Origin: Sphagnum compactum
Taxonomy: Eukaryota > Bryophyta > Sphagnopsida > Sphagnales
Direction: 5' to 3'
NCBI GenBank assembly: GCA_965153455.1
Contig: OZ234495.1
Span: 14,194,875 to 14,258,874, forward strand
DNA: 64,000 nucleotides
The notes beneath the pieces were generated by a model, which was not told the DNA's origin, did no database searches, and saw only the letters and a program-made list of their open reading frames with translations. Below are positions 1 through 13,110 of the stretch, one piece after another (positions within the stretch are counted from its first letter, which is position 1; each line of letters opens with the position of its first letter). The position numbers were made by a program, and so were the translations under genes.

Positions 1-860
1 GAAGGGTGCATCTCCCTAGCTGCAAGAAGGAGGCCATTTTGCGCTGCATGTAAACATGATTGAAACATGATGCGCTCCCAAGCTCCTTGGAAGACCCAAG
101 ATGGGTCCAAGGTAGTAAATTGCGGAAATGTTAGGAGCTCGGGGCACGTCCCAGCTTTCAGCACTTTAAAGGGGTAGAGGGGCGTGCTGAGGCTCTGGGA
201 TGGGACTAGGAAGAGTGACAAACATTCTAGTTACTCACTCGAATTTGCATCAAACCAACCAACCAGTTGGTTAGAATACTATTTGGAACACCTTTCGTGC
301 TAAGACAAACCACGGGCGACTTTGGACTCACAAGACTCACCACGGCTCGGATTCGGGGGAAGCCACCACCTTCCCCCATATAGTATTCTCTGCGTCTCTC
401 CGTGGAACCTACATCCGAATGGCTTTTTGTCCCGGGACTCCCAAGGAGGAGTCCCAAAACTACCAAGGTTTGGACTCTCGCAACTTTGCGAAACTATAAC
501 TCTTTGCTCAAACATCCGATTAGGATGAGGTCTGAAGCAAAGTTGTAGCTCTCGTTGAAAGCTTTTTAACGATGTGTCGCACTCTTCCTGCACGCATAGA
601 GGTCGGGTCGATTCTCAACTTTTTGTGGTCGGGAGTCAAATTGCCAATTTGACTCCCTACCTTTTTTTTTGCCATAACTTGTGTTGCAGATGTCCAAATG
701 GGTCATGCGAGCCCATTTTAGACATCTCTGCTTTAATAGTTTTCCAGTGATTTAAAGAACTCCCCAATGCAAGGTGTTTTGACCCCTGCAATCGTTCTCT
801 GAAGTTTTGGGAGTCTCGGCAGACTCCCAAGTTCCCATTTCGGGAATGTGAGTCTTCATC
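1..860. other. Non-coding, moderately GC-rich repeat-like DNA
   Basis: No convincing gene. The base composition is richer than the AT-rich DNA further right. The segment abuts the 3' end of the minus-strand reverse transcriptase relic, so it may be the tail of that element or another old insertion. The short open frames on both strands resemble no protein I recognise. Confidence 0.4.
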
Positions 861-861
861 C

Positions 862-2500
862 TCACACTCTCTCAAGATTGGGGTTGCGACAAAACAAGTG
901 TGGGCCCCCTTCAACTTGAAAAACATACTCTTCCAAAATGGGTCTATCGAAAATACGAAACCTAGAGCAAAAATACGAAGGCATTAGAGCCCAACTCCTT
1001 AAAAAAGTAGATGGGGCACAATCCTCCATAGAGAGAAGGCTTATACCACCAAAGGATATTGGTACTTGAGCTTGATGCCTCGTTAAAGGCCTTGAAAGGA
1101 TTCTCACGATCTTAAACCCATAATGTCCCCACATACCTACGACCAAAAGAGACAAAAAGGAAGAAGAAGGAAGTACAATCCATGTGAGATAAAAAGGTTG
1201 ACGAGCTACACATGAAGACAAAATGCCCAAACCAACCTAAGTGTCTCCCAAGAGAAGAAGATCATCAATATATGCCACGTCCTGAAATAAAGCCTCATCC
1301 AAAAACTATGTGGTAAAGTTTTGAGAACCCACTAACACACCCAAAATGCATAAGCCATTTGTGACCAAAGTGCAGCCCTAAGGAATTTTTATGCTTGGAG
1401 AAATCCCTGATGGACTTCAAAGTTTGCACTTTAACACCTTGATCCTAAGCCCAACTAAGGTTAATTGGGTCGAAAGGTGGTCAATGGCACATGTAATCTC
1501 ACTCATAAGCCCCATGTTGTGGGCATTATTTGTTGAGGATGGAAAGACAGAGTTGGGGGCTCGCATGATGGTCTTTAGAAGAGCTCGATAATGGGCAAAA
1601 GCAAATAAAGGACCTCCAAGGGGGTCACCTTACCTCATGCTTAACAATGATTCAATAAAAGTGACCCCTTCCACATGCTGCCCATGTTATTAGTAAAGAA
1701 AAGAATGAGCACCATAAAACAACTTGTAAAAGGGACAATGTTTGCCAAAGGCCCCTCGACATCACACAACTCTCTAAAAATAGTATCTTGAGAAACACTA
1801 TTAAAAACGTTTTTGAATTGACCTGCATGAGCCCAATCAAGGTGTAGGTCGAAAACAATTCGGATGCCAAAAGGGATGGCTTCATAACCTCAAGGGGTCA
1901 ATACTTCAAACTGATGGGGGATAGGTGTTCCTAAAATAGCCCTTGAAGTTGTAGGACGATGGAACGATTAATAAATTGAAGAAACACCTCGCGTATGACA
2001 ATATGATGAAAACCACCAATGTCCTTTGCCATTGCTAACAATATGTTAGACCCCAACATTAAGGCCATCAACCTAGGGATATCCCCACGAATAATAGTGA
2101 TAATAGCTTGAAATAACTCTGAAAACCCTAAGGATGGGTCTTCTGGTATGAAACATCTCGAGAGATGCTCATATACCATCTTAGAAAGCTTGCCTAAAAA
2201 CAAATGGGGAATAGTGGTTAAGGCTTGGGCAAATAGAGTCCTATTCAAAACAAAAGTGTGTTTAGGTTGATAGTCAAAGATAAGTGGAGGGACAAGGCAT
2301 GAAGGAGGCAGGTGCAACTAGCGCAAGGCAACAACAATGTCTTTCGAATGAATAGTTGGTGTCATGGGCCGGAAAGTTTTGGTAGTGCGATTAAACTCAC
2401 TGGCTCTCCTTAAAATTAGACATCGGCAAAAGCAAGTGGTCGAAGAATCTTCCCATGAGGCACATGAAAACTCCTCTTGAAGAAAAGACAATTTACCCGC
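862..2500 (-). pseudogene. Degenerate LINE-like (non-LTR) reverse transcriptase
   Basis: Read on the minus strand, a chain of broken frames follows the order of a plant reverse transcriptase. The fingers-like part is at about 1931-2317 (LMALMLGSNILLAMAKD). The palm motif GDPLGGPLFAFAHYRALLK lies near 1560-1640. The C-terminal part is at about 862-1230 (FGGISLLSMEDCAPSTFL). The catalytic box, normally F/Y-A-D-D, reads S-T-N-N near 1520-1535, so both metal-binding aspartates are lost. Stops and frameshifts separate the blocks. This is an old, inactive copy. The family assignment rests on the GDPLGG motif and block order. I saw no endonuclease domain or poly(A) tail. Confidence 0.75.
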
Positions 2501-5099
2501 CATAAACCTTTTGAGGTGAGCAAAAACCTTTCATTGACCTAAACAACCTTCTAAATTATAATACGAACACCAACGTGGCAATAAGAGGAAAAAACAACCA
2601 TATTAATTCGTCTGTTAGGTTTTGAGCAATTCGGTCCAAGGGTAAATGAAAAGCTTGCTTAACCTCATCCTATTGGCTCAAGGGATCCTATGAAACAAAT
2701 GAAAACACACAAAACAAGAATCAAACAACCCCAAAATGGAGATAGACTGAGCCTGAAACTAACCCCAAGAAACAAGGAAAAGCGTAGGAAGGGAAGACGC
2801 CTACAAAGATAAAAACAACTTGGCTAGCTTGGAAAACGAGGCTAGTAGGAAGGTGAGCACTCTTGACATGCCTTGAAAGGCCGTCTAGAGTGTGAAAGCC
2901 CAAACAATAAGGACAAGAGGTATCTCAAACCGATAAGGACGCAAAGAGGGAACCATTCCCCATAAGAAAGAAAAGAAAAGAAAAGAAAAAAAAACTTACA
3001 CCCAAAACCCCTAGGGAGCAAAAGCCCAAGCAACTCCCCTCACAATTTCTTTTTAAAAAAATAAATAAATAAAAAGGAAAAAAGAGAACAAAACCAAACC
3101 AAACCCAAAAAATATGTGACAATAGGTATGGTGTGCTTTGTAGAAGGGGTATTTGTGGAGGCAAAATAAAATGGTGACAAGCATGTCTAAAAATAGAATA
3201 TGCATGCAGCCAATGAGGTGACTGAATGTACAACCAAGAAGGATGGAAGTTTTCTATTATCATGTTCCCATCCTGTTCCCAATGGGTTCCTGATGTGTTC
3301 ATCAAGGGTGTTCCCCATAGCACCTCACTTTATCTCATATCCTTTCCCCAAAAGCCTCCCCTTGTCAACTATATAGCTGAGCTGAAAGGGAGGCAATCCA
3401 TCCTCACATAGAAACTGCTAGTTTGGGAAGCCTCCCAACTTTCAATTTTTTTTCGGTGATGGGCCCACTCAAAATGGCCCATTGGACAATAAATAAGAAA
3501 AAAGGAACAAAACTGGGGATGTAGCCCATCACCAATAGCGGAGGACAAGGTGCTATGAAAGGTTAATGATAGGAACTTATTGTAAACTTATATGCATGCC
3601 ATGTATACATATGCAAATCATTGAGTATTTCAAATCTCTTATTGGGTGTGAAATAAACCATTGTAGAGATAAGTGGCTCTTCCAAAATACCATGTTTCAT
3701 GTCCCAAATGGGTCGGTGTTTGGAATGAAGAAAACTAAAGAAGACGATGAAAGGCAAAAATGTCTCCAACACACAAAGGCTCGGAAACTTGGACAAACTT
3801 TAGAGACAAAGCCTTCTTACTTTGAAAAATTCTCTTTATCCTCCACAATGTACTTCCCCTAATGCATCTTAAATCTATCTATGAAGGAAGGTAGTTTGTT
3901 TGGTTTGTTGGTTTGTCATGTTGAGATGTCCCAAACCATGGTGACTCTTGCTACACTCTTGGTATTGTTTGAAAGCTCTGGATGAGTGTAGGTGCACCAA
4001 GTTGGTTTCATAATGTTTCAAGTTATTGAACAAAATTTTCACTAAAAATTCATTTAAATCAAAACTAAAATTTATAGGAAAATTTGGGTGCACTCTTGGT
4101 ATTATTGGAAAGCTCTTGATGAGTAAGATTTAATGAAGGTGATTTGGAAGTTTTTAATCCTAAAGGTGTAGGAGATATTGAACTCTAGTTTAGTCATTGG
4201 AAATTCAATTAAAAAAGAAAAAAAGATTATTGGAAAGAAAAATTAGTTGGATAACTATTTCACACTTGCACCAACAGCACAGGCTAAATACTAGTGGTAA
4301 CAATATACAGTTAAACAAGGGTTGGCCATAAATTGGATGACACCCTTGGCAAGACTATAATGTGGACATCCATTTTGACCACCAATGTGAGGAATGTTGA
4401 GGTATTTTCATCTAAGTGACAACCCAAAATAGTTACAAATGAAAATAGCCAAGTAGGCAACAAAAAAAAAAAAACACCCCTTTCCCACAATGTCCCAAAA
4501 TCTCTACAAGTTGAACAACCATTTTTTTGTTGTTCCATATGATGCCCCCCTACCTTTTTTTTAAAAAGCACCCAAACTGATACTTGTTGCCAGTCAGTTC
4601 AAAAATTGAGTCAGTCTTCCATTGGATGTTTTCCAAGATGCTAGTGCAAAGTGCAAACTTGGCTATGCGATAAATAATGGGAAAAACAGTTGCACAAGAT
4701 TCACACCCAAAAAGCTGTCATGTCTTTTGCTTCCTCTTCTTCTTCTTCTTCTTCATAATAATAACAACAATAATAATAGAGCATACCAACAAGCAGCAAC
4801 AAAAGCTTTGCAAAATGGTTTGACCATTGTCATACGAAGTCGTCCACATTTGGTTTGTTCCGATGAATAGTCATCTAGTGACTGATTCTAGGTAAACCCT
4901 AATAGTTCATACTTGATACTCTCAACAATCAATACAAAGTTATGTTCAATGCTGCCTCCAAAGAGTTCAGACACCCTTTTCTCGTTTGCCAAGCTGAACA
5001 CGATCCGATGTCTGACATGAAGTTCCATCCAGCCTCAGGCATGTTCAAAGCCTGTTTGGGGTTCTCTTAAAAAGCTTTGAACTACCAAAACAGCCACAG
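2501..5099. other. Intergenic DNA, no gene seen
   Basis: No coding potential is recognised. Present are poly(A/T) runs, a CTT-rich microsatellite near 4735-4755 followed by an ATA/ACA run to about 4780, and a short local duplication: a block containing 'cactcttggtatt' and 'gaaagctct' occurs near 3953-3985 and again near 4091-4125. Confidence 0.4.
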
Positions 5100-5215
5100 T
5101 GAACCAGCAGCACCCACCAGTGCAGCATAAAGGATGGATGATAAGTGGTCATGAAACAGTTTTTTCCGTTGGGTTTCAGTTCCCTAGCTAACCATGCTGG
5201 TTAGCTCGGTTGCTC
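5100..5215 (+). repeat. Dispersed repeat family R1, copy A
   Basis: This segment aligns by eye with 32588-32690 in the same orientation and with 9230-9330 in the opposite orientation. Shared blocks are 'gaaccagca', 'acccacca', a 'ggatgaatg'-like block and 'ttgggtt..agttccc.gctaacc'. Identity looks to be about 70-80 percent. No coding capacity is visible, so it is probably a short non-autonomous element. Confidence 0.55.
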
Positions 5216-8083
5216 TAACAAACCACAACCCACTTGTGGTTTGTTAGTAGGTAGGTAGTAAAATCAGCCCTTACATATATACAAACCATCTGGTTAACTA
5301 GTAGTTACCAATTTTCTTACCCATCTTCGTATACATGAGACCCTATTTCTTGGGTAATCGGTTACCGGGATGAAAACAAATATTAACTCTGTTGAGGTTC
5401 ATCCACAACTGAGTAATAACAGCCATCCATCAGATGATGCACTGGTGGATGAACACCCTCTTTTCCCCCAACCTCTTTCAAAAAGAAATTTGTGTCATGG
5501 ATTTTTTTAGGTTGTTGCCCAATGAGAGTATTTCTTCCCTAATAATTTTCATGGAATACATATTTATTTATTTATTTATATATTTTAAAAAAAGATTCCC
5601 TACAGTATGATCTTATTTCAAGCATTATTTAGTTCTTGTTGATGGTATTTTCCAATGGCACAAAGCATTTGGCTCTCTTTGTTGGGCCATGCTTTTTGCT
5701 TCTGGACACCTAACTAGTAGATCGCTCAAAACCCAATTGGAGAGGGCCTTAAGTCGTCGTTGCTTTACTTAGGTCATCCTCCATCCGCACTACACAATAT
5801 ATCAATGATCAGAAACCATACCAATGGTCCTCTTGCTGAAAGTTGTGGTGTCTAGAATCTACATCCTTCAGTTCATTGTGGTTATCCCCAAATACTTTAG
5901 TCATTTTTCAGAGAATATTGGGTTGAATTCCCCCCCTCGAATATACAATTTCTAGCAAAAGCCAAATCATTTGAATGAGTTCAACCCATCCTACTAGTGG
6001 GTGAAGCCTTTTGTTGACTCATCTTTAAGCCCGGCCTTATGGTATTCTTTTTCCTTTTTCAAAGAGTCCCTCAAGTTCAACTTGTTGCGCCAAAGAAATG
6101 AAGAGGGTGTTCTAAAATAACAATGCATATCCTCCTACTAACCTCTTTCTCTTAATTGGGTGATGCTACTACAAATGAATGCAAAACAAATGCTTTCAAT
6201 CATGTGTCCCCCCAAGTGTCATACCTATTTGAAAACCATAAGTTGCATGAAAAAATTTAGCTAATTAGCTTATCCTATTTGTCTACACATTTTAATGCTC
6301 TAGAAATTCCTTATTATCTAGCAACAATATTTTTTTGTGGATAATATATGTCATTTTTATTTAATCCATCATCGATTCATCAAAATGAGCCCTCTTTGGA
6401 GGAACCATGTTTGCATTAAATTCATTTTAAAGCGCTTTCAATATTAAAATGTTGAAATGTCCTCAAAAGTTTACAGTGGTTTTTGAACTTACAATAATGT
6501 TTTTATTCACAATTATTTGACACCAAAAGCTGGGGGCATATTTTTTTCTATCGGTATAACTTTGAGGTTTAATTTATCACAAAAGAAGGGGGCCATTGTT
6601 TAAAAGGGCCGTGCTTACTTACTCTTTTTATTTTTATTGTCCCATTCCAATGAAGCCATACATACATCATTTGGGAAAAAAGAAGAAGAAGAAGAAGCTA
6701 ATTATAAAGAATTAATGCATTTGCAAATATATGTATGTTACAATAATAATGTCAATGTTTGTTTGCAATCCCAAGGGTTACATGATATGTAGCTTGCTAA
6801 CCAAGTTCCATTTCCTTCTGATATCCTTTGCAACTATAGATTTTTTGAAATTGTTATGTGTGTTTTGAAGGCTATATTTTTTGCTTAAAGAAACATAACC
6901 CTTATTTATTTAAAAATGAAAAATATAAATAGCTTACAAATTGTCAAGTACATTAAATTTGACAAAATGAATGAAGCGCTATGAAATAAAAACAAATGTC
7001 AACCAATATGAAATACTACCCAAAGGATCAAACATTATTATTATTATGTATGGATAATAATAACCATAAAAGATAGAATTGTCGATAGATGGATGGATGT
7101 AATGTCACACATTTTAAATGAAATTTTTCAATTCAAGTGAATTTTATTACGCATCATGGATGAAATTTGTTCCATGTGTTCATTGCCCATGTGGGGTGCA
7201 ATGAAAAACCATTGACAAATGAATCATTACCACATGGAGGATGAAATTATTTATGAACGGAAATGAAATTTTGTTATAAATAATTTTTTGTGATGAAATT
7301 TGACAATATGAACGTTGAAAGGTATCACATGGATGAAATCAACCCCATAATGTCCGTGCGTAGTCCTCCCATAGGACATCCGCAAAAGTGCGTATAGGGG
7401 GTGTTTAGCATTGCGCGCTTATTTGGAGCTTTCCATCGAGTAAAGATATGGTGGGTTGTAAAAGTTCAAATCCGACAGATTGCCGGGATAGGCGGTCCAA
7501 GCTTGCCTGTCACCTGCCAGTCCGACTGCGGCTTAGGGGGGCCGGGGGGGAAAGGGTCATAACCAGCTCAAAACTTGAACACCACCACCCTCAATGGCCT
7601 TTTCTATTTTTCGTTCGGAATTAAAACTATCGACGACAACGCATTGTGCACGTTTTTCCGCATTTTTTAACCAACCGAGCAAAAGGGTATTGAATGTAAA
7701 GCAATTTTAGTCACTAAAAATTAACTTTTTCTTAGGAGAAAAAATTGAACGGTTTTTTTTTCCCATAAGAATTCTGAAATTTTGAGTCCACTAAGTCCGT
7801 GTCCACCTCGAGACCTAGTATAGTATTATTAAGAGGGGTCACCACCTTACAGGAGTTTTAATATAATACTTGCACCAACGAGGACAGCACCGGAGGACGG
7901 CACCGGACTCAACTAAGTCTATTTAATATAACCAAAGCCGGCTGATAACGGGTCCTTTGCACTGACTGGTGTCGTAAAAAGTCCCGTAAATCAGCACCCC
8001 CACCAATTAATCAGTTGATGTCGGGAAGCCACCCCTAACATCATTTTTTCTTGGACGGACGGACTTTCTGACTGGTGGCCTGA
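5216..8083. other. Intergenic DNA, no gene seen
   Basis: AT-rich sequence with short microsatellites, including a GAA run near 6681-6697. A markedly GC-richer patch at about 7350-7560 interrupts it and carries a 'gttcaaatcc' string resembling a Pol III B box. No tRNA fold could be drawn around it. Confidence 0.35.
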
Positions 8084-8275
8084 AGAGTGGGGTCACTGGG
8101 AGGGGGGGGGGGGGGGGGGGGGGGGTGTGTGTGTGTGTGTATAGGTGGGTTCCAAACAGTTATAAGCACGGACGAACATAAGTTAATATATACTCAGAGT
8201 GGGGTCACTTGGGTGTGTGGGTGTATGCAGGTGGGTTCCAAACAGCGAACAAATATAAGTTAATATACTCCGTAT
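8084..8275. repeat. Tandem duplication (about 112 bp) with a 24-nt poly-G tract
   Basis: The string 'agagtggggtcact' starts at 8084 and again at 8196. Both copies continue into 'ggtgggttccaaacag' and 'ataagttaatata'. In the first copy the G-rich part has grown to an uninterrupted run of 24 G (8102-8125) followed by a TG repeat. The second copy keeps a short 'gggtgtgtgggtgt', so the poly-G probably expanded after duplication. Confidence 0.75.
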
Positions 8276-8713
8276 ACAAACAAAAAGGCCCCAGAAATGT
8301 TTAATTAATAAGGGGCAAAGTGGAGCCAGATTATGAAAGAGTGGTGGGGGGAGGCCGGGGGGATTGAGTTGCATGCAAAGGACTTCGGGGGAGTTCAAGA
8401 TGTGAGGCGAGTGTTATTGCCCCGTATCATTCATGCAATCTGCGGCATACCAATAATGTCGTCGTGGTCTCATTTAGAGAGAGATTATCTCATCGGTCAA
8501 CAAAAGAGCTTATCATTCAAAGCAACCGGACAAAAAGCCCCTCTTCTTGAATTGCTCACGGACGGACGGTGTTGTTTAGCTTCTGTTTTTAGCTTAGCCT
8601 CTTATGACAAAATAAAATTTTGAACAAATTTACGGAGGGGGTTGAGGTTCAAGATCTCGGCTCCATCATCATACACCAATCTTCTTAGATCTAGATGACC
8701 TCGGACTATTGAA

Positions 8714-8885
8714 ATTTTGTCACCCGTAGATAAATAATGCAATGTGCCTAAATCGAGACAAATATGGACAAATTTTGTCACCCCATAGATAATATAATGT
8801 GCCTTAACCGAGACGAATATGGACAAATTTTGTCACCCTGTAGATAATGTGCATGGTAATCCGAGACAAATCGGGACCATTCGCC
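8714..8885. repeat. Tandem repeat, three units of about 55-58 bp
   Basis: Units begin with 'attttgtcacc' at 8714, 8772 and 8827. Each contains 'tagata', 'atgtgc' and 'cgagac'. The units diverge from one another and have no coding meaning. Confidence 0.75.
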
Positions 8886-9229
8886 CACCGTCAAAAGTCA
8901 GAAGATCTTACAAGCACTTTAATTAATTAAACGGGTTCACTTTTACCGGGAAAACAAATTAACACCAAAGGTCAGACGGAAGTGGGTAAAAGGTACGTAA
9001 GTAAATTAATAAGTAGTTTCAAATAGGTAGGTTAATAATAAGTAGGTAGATAATAAGTAGTAGGTTGGTAGTAAGTAGACGGGTGGTAGGTAGGTAATCA
9101 AATGGTACTAAGCAACCAGAACAGCTTAGAATATGAAGGAGAGTGTAAGAAAAAAAGTAATCAAATTTTTGTTGAGAAAAGTAAGGTGGGTAAAAAGCAT
9201 TAATTAGACTACCTTAAGCTAACTAGAGG

Positions 9230-9330
9230 TGATTAATTGGGACAGAGGAACCCAATGAAAAACCACACTCTGTCCAATCAGCATTCATCCAAATGGTTGG
9301 CTTTGTGGTTGGTGCTGGTTCACTCTATAG
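9230..9330 (-). repeat. Dispersed repeat family R1, copy B (inverted)
   Basis: The reverse complement gives 'gaaccagcacc', 'ggatgaatgctgattgg' and 'tttttcattgggttcctctg', matching copy A at 5100-5215 in the same order. The left limit is unclear. Confidence 0.5.
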
Positions 9331-10559
9331 CCCAAAAGTAGGTCCCCTGTCATTTGTCATTGTCTTTGTTGTTGCCTCTTAAGATGGAAAGAACCGGTGT
9401 TGGGCGGTTCTTAGGGGATTAAGGACTAATCAAAACTAGTTAGTTGGTTATCTAACCCCGGGATATACCCGTTGGTTCTCAAACTATTTAAAGAATTAAT
9501 TTTGATATGTAACCATGGTTCTCAAAGGAATGATGAAAAAATCAATGGATCGGCCGAAGAATCGTCAATTCTTTGCAAGTTCTTTCATGAAAATTGCTAA
9601 TTCTTTAATCAGGTCTTTGAAAATAATCAAAATCCATGTTGGCACTTGGAGGTAGTGCTAGCAATTATTCTAAATTTTTGCTATGTATATAGTTGGCAAC
9701 TTGTTTTAGATGTAACAAGGATTTCGGTATCCATGGAAAATTCATGAAGGTCTAGATTTGTGATACACAAAATTGTCAAGTATGGTAGATTGGTTACATC
9801 TTGTTTTCACCCATAAAAAAGTTGGCAATTCTTTTTACATCCATGTATGTGCATTGGCAAACATTTCAACACTTGTGTACAAATTGTGGCAACAACAACT
9901 TGCAATCAATGTAAATGCATTAAACAATGTGGCAACAACTTGTAGTCAATAAATTGTGCTAAAATTTTTGCATCTCTTCTCAAAAATTGAACACATGGGG
10001 AAGGATCAAACCCTAAACTTCTTGGCTCCTACCCATTGTAGTCCACATTAGATCTACACAAGCAACACCCATTATAACCTCCCCTACAATCCCACAAATT
10101 AGTTTTTTAAAAAATCAAAAAATCAAACAATAATCAATGTGCATATAAAACAACAAGTAAGTAGACATTTGAAGGAACTTATGGAATCCATAATACAAAA
10201 AACACATCAAAAGATGAAATGCAATTGAAATACAAAACTTGTAATGCTTTCATTGCTTACTTAACCACTTATATACAAGTTGCAAAGACCTCAAAACAAT
10301 GTGCAAAAACACCCAATATATAACACATAAAAATTCAAAATAATAAAAGCACTACATATTTCTATTTCCTATGATGTCAATCCTTGAAGCATCTCCAAAT
10401 GGGAAGGTATCTATGGAATAATGATCTTGAATAAACAACTTGACAATCAAATATTAAAATGATTTGTTAAAATATTTTTAAACTTAAATTTCATAAAAGA
10501 CAAGGTTTTAAAACATTACTTGTCCTCCACATTCCACAATACCAACATTGCAAAAAACT
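9331..10559. other. Intergenic AT-rich DNA, no gene seen
   Basis: No recognisable reading frame. The DNA leads into the 3' side of the hAT-like relic and may include part of it. Confidence 0.35.
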
Positions 10560-12430
10560 TCACTACCTTGAAATACTATGATAGTCATTGTTGTAATTTA
10601 AAAATAAAAGAAAAATTGGATCACATCTTGGTGATAGGATTGCACACAAAAGAGGCTCCAAAATCAATTTACAATTTGTTTGTATAATGACCTTGAAAAT
10701 GGAAGTTCTCATATCAAGCTTTTGTTCATTCAATACAACATGTACCTTCAAGTCCTCGTCACCAAACCTTTTCTCAAAATAATATTGTATTTTTAACAAA
10801 GCTACATGGGCAAGTTATGTGTTTTTTACATAAAAGTTCAATCAATATTGGGGATAGATGATCCTATTAACATTCATGAATTATTAGTTTGAAAACCACT
10901 AAGCAAACTCTTCAATGAAACTAGTAATTACAATTGAACATTGCAATTTCATTTTCTTGACAACAGACCAATCATCACAGTGTACAAGCCAAGACCCTTG
11001 TTGAAGAACACTTGTAATGGATTTGGTATCACTAACCTTGGAAGTAAAAAATAGCATATTGAATGTTGGTGGTTGCATCAATCCATCAAGCTAACAACAA
11101 CTCATTAAATTATTACAATTCATAATATACTTAAAACCTTTGAACTACTCTTCATTGTATATATTTTTAAATCACAATAAAGTTTGTATAGATTTACACA
11201 ACACATTCTCACGACTTTCACAAAGTCACACACAAAAGTGTTATGATTTTGACCAAATTTGATAAGCTCGTGCATTGCCTTCAATACATGGACATGATGC
11301 AAGTGAGGCCCACGATAACCCAACATCACAGAAGAATTCAAAATTAGCTCTTATAGCTTCAACGAAATGGAGATCATTGTTCATTATAACAAATAATGAC
11401 TTATATTTCACAAGGATCCTTTTAATAAAAAAATAACATAGAAATCCACTTAGTCTTTACGTTGTGAAACAATGTATCATCCTTTATTTTCAACAATTGC
11501 ATAAGCTTGCATTGCTTAAGTTACCTCTTGAGTGAAGAGGAAAAATAAATGTATGTGGTCTACAAAAGGCATTCAACATTTGGCATTAGGGGTTGTTTGG
11601 AAAATGTTTGCATTGTCAGGTTTTTCTGATGCAGAACACTTGCACAACGAGCATGAAAGGAGTGGTTCTTTTGCATATATGTGTTGTCACACAACTATGG
11701 ACATCAACAACACAACAATATTATTTTAACCCAAAAATAATAATTTGATCTCCTCCATATTTAGACCTCCATACATCAATAATGAGTTGAGGATCACATC
11801 GGTTAAGTTGTTAGTTATGCCACCACCAACCAACCTTTTCAACCCTTTCAAAATTGATAATGCACTTGAAGCAATTCATGAGGTAAGCATGAATGCTAAC
11901 TCAAAATTGATTATTGATTGTGATCACCTCATCACAATTAATAACAAGGTATTTGCTACATGAATATTAACTCAAGTTATGATGAAGACAATGTAATGCA
12001 TTGTTTTTGTAATCTCCCATCTAACATTATCACTCCAATATTTTTTGGGGATGTTATTCACCTTTAAGAATTGAAACAACAATTTCATGGCTTGAAAGTT
12101 AATGAAAGGACAACCTTGCTTCAAAAGCCAAAAAATTTGTAAAAACTTCATTTTCCTCTTTTTAACCACATCCCTCACAACCACCATGTGTGCCATTATG
12201 TTTATTCCCATATTGCAAGAAATATATTCACTTTTTGCATGTTGTGATTTTGTAGATAAGTAGTGTTACACCATGTTAAGCAATTAGGGCTTGCAATTTC
12301 ACATTTGTGCCTCTTGGCATAGAGGCTATCAAATTTGGGTACCAATAACATCTTCTTTTCAATTTGTGTGCAAACATGACACCTAACCATCTTGATTATC
12401 CCATTAGAATCAACCATAGCTTTTACCTAG
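10560..12430 (-). pseudogene. Degenerate hAT-like transposase
   Basis: Minus-strand frames in order resemble a plant hAT-type transposase. Near 12202-12417 there is CHVCTQIEKKMLLVPKFDSL, a zinc-finger-like lead-in. Near 11972-12211 there is a block with FWLLKQGCPF, LLFQFLKVNNIPKKYWSDN and MHYIV. Near 11895-11965 there is INCDEVITINNQ followed by SIHAYLM, matching the 'CDEV..DNQSW.SIHAY' region that holds a catalytic aspartate of the RNase H fold. Further frames run down to about 10563. Stops and frameshifts break the chain, so the copy is inactive. No terminal inverted repeats or target-site duplication were identified, so the element's limits are unknown. Confidence 0.6.
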
Positions 12431-12955
12431 AAGATTTGTTGCATACACATCCTTAAAAACCAAATTAATTTCCCATTCCTTCACCTTTTTTCCCATTGGG
12501 TTAAAATCAAGCAATGGTCTAGACTCAAAACTTCATTTCTAACAAAAAAATTGATGAACATTGATTATGTCTACATCAACATCAATATGAACTATAATGG
12601 AACAAAATGCACTGCAAACAACAACAATGCCATTTTGATTTGACAAAACAACATCAACAAACTAGGGACACTAATAGAAGAAACAAAACTTGTACTTGAA
12701 ACCATTTGAGAGTTGCAAAGGTGCCATAGTGCATTGAATCAAGAACTAAAGATACATACTTAAGAAAGAAACTTCATACTTGAATTAAACTTGACAACTA
12801 TAAGAAACAAATAGGAAAGAAAACAAGGGAAACTTACATTGAAATGTAAAGACTAGGAAGATTCATGTGGCCATTTCGTGCATGTAAAAATAACATTTAT
12901 GTTGCGGCTTGAGAATTGATTATAAGTGTGTGAAATCGATCTAGAGACTATACCT

Positions 12956-13110
12956 CCATCACATCAATAGATGCATCAAACCTCATCAAGCAACACACTT
13001 CCATCACATTGATAATTGCATCAAACTTCACCAAGCAAGAGGTTTCAAAAAGCAATTCAACCCCATCACATTGATAGTTGCATTGCTTCACCAAGTAACG
13101 GACCTCAATG
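12956..13110. repeat. Degenerate tandem repeat around 'ccatcacat..ata..tgcat'
   Basis: The block 'ccatcaca' followed by 'atag/ataa', 'ttgcat' and 'caccaag' starts at 12956, 13001 and 13063. Spacing is irregular (45 and 62 bp) and copies are diverged. Confidence 0.5.

Noticed and set aside
7350-7560. GC-rich patch with a B-box-like 'gttcaaatcc': possible tRNA or SINE
   Set aside because: No matching A box at the right distance and no cloverleaf arms could be drawn; left as an unexplained GC-rich patch.
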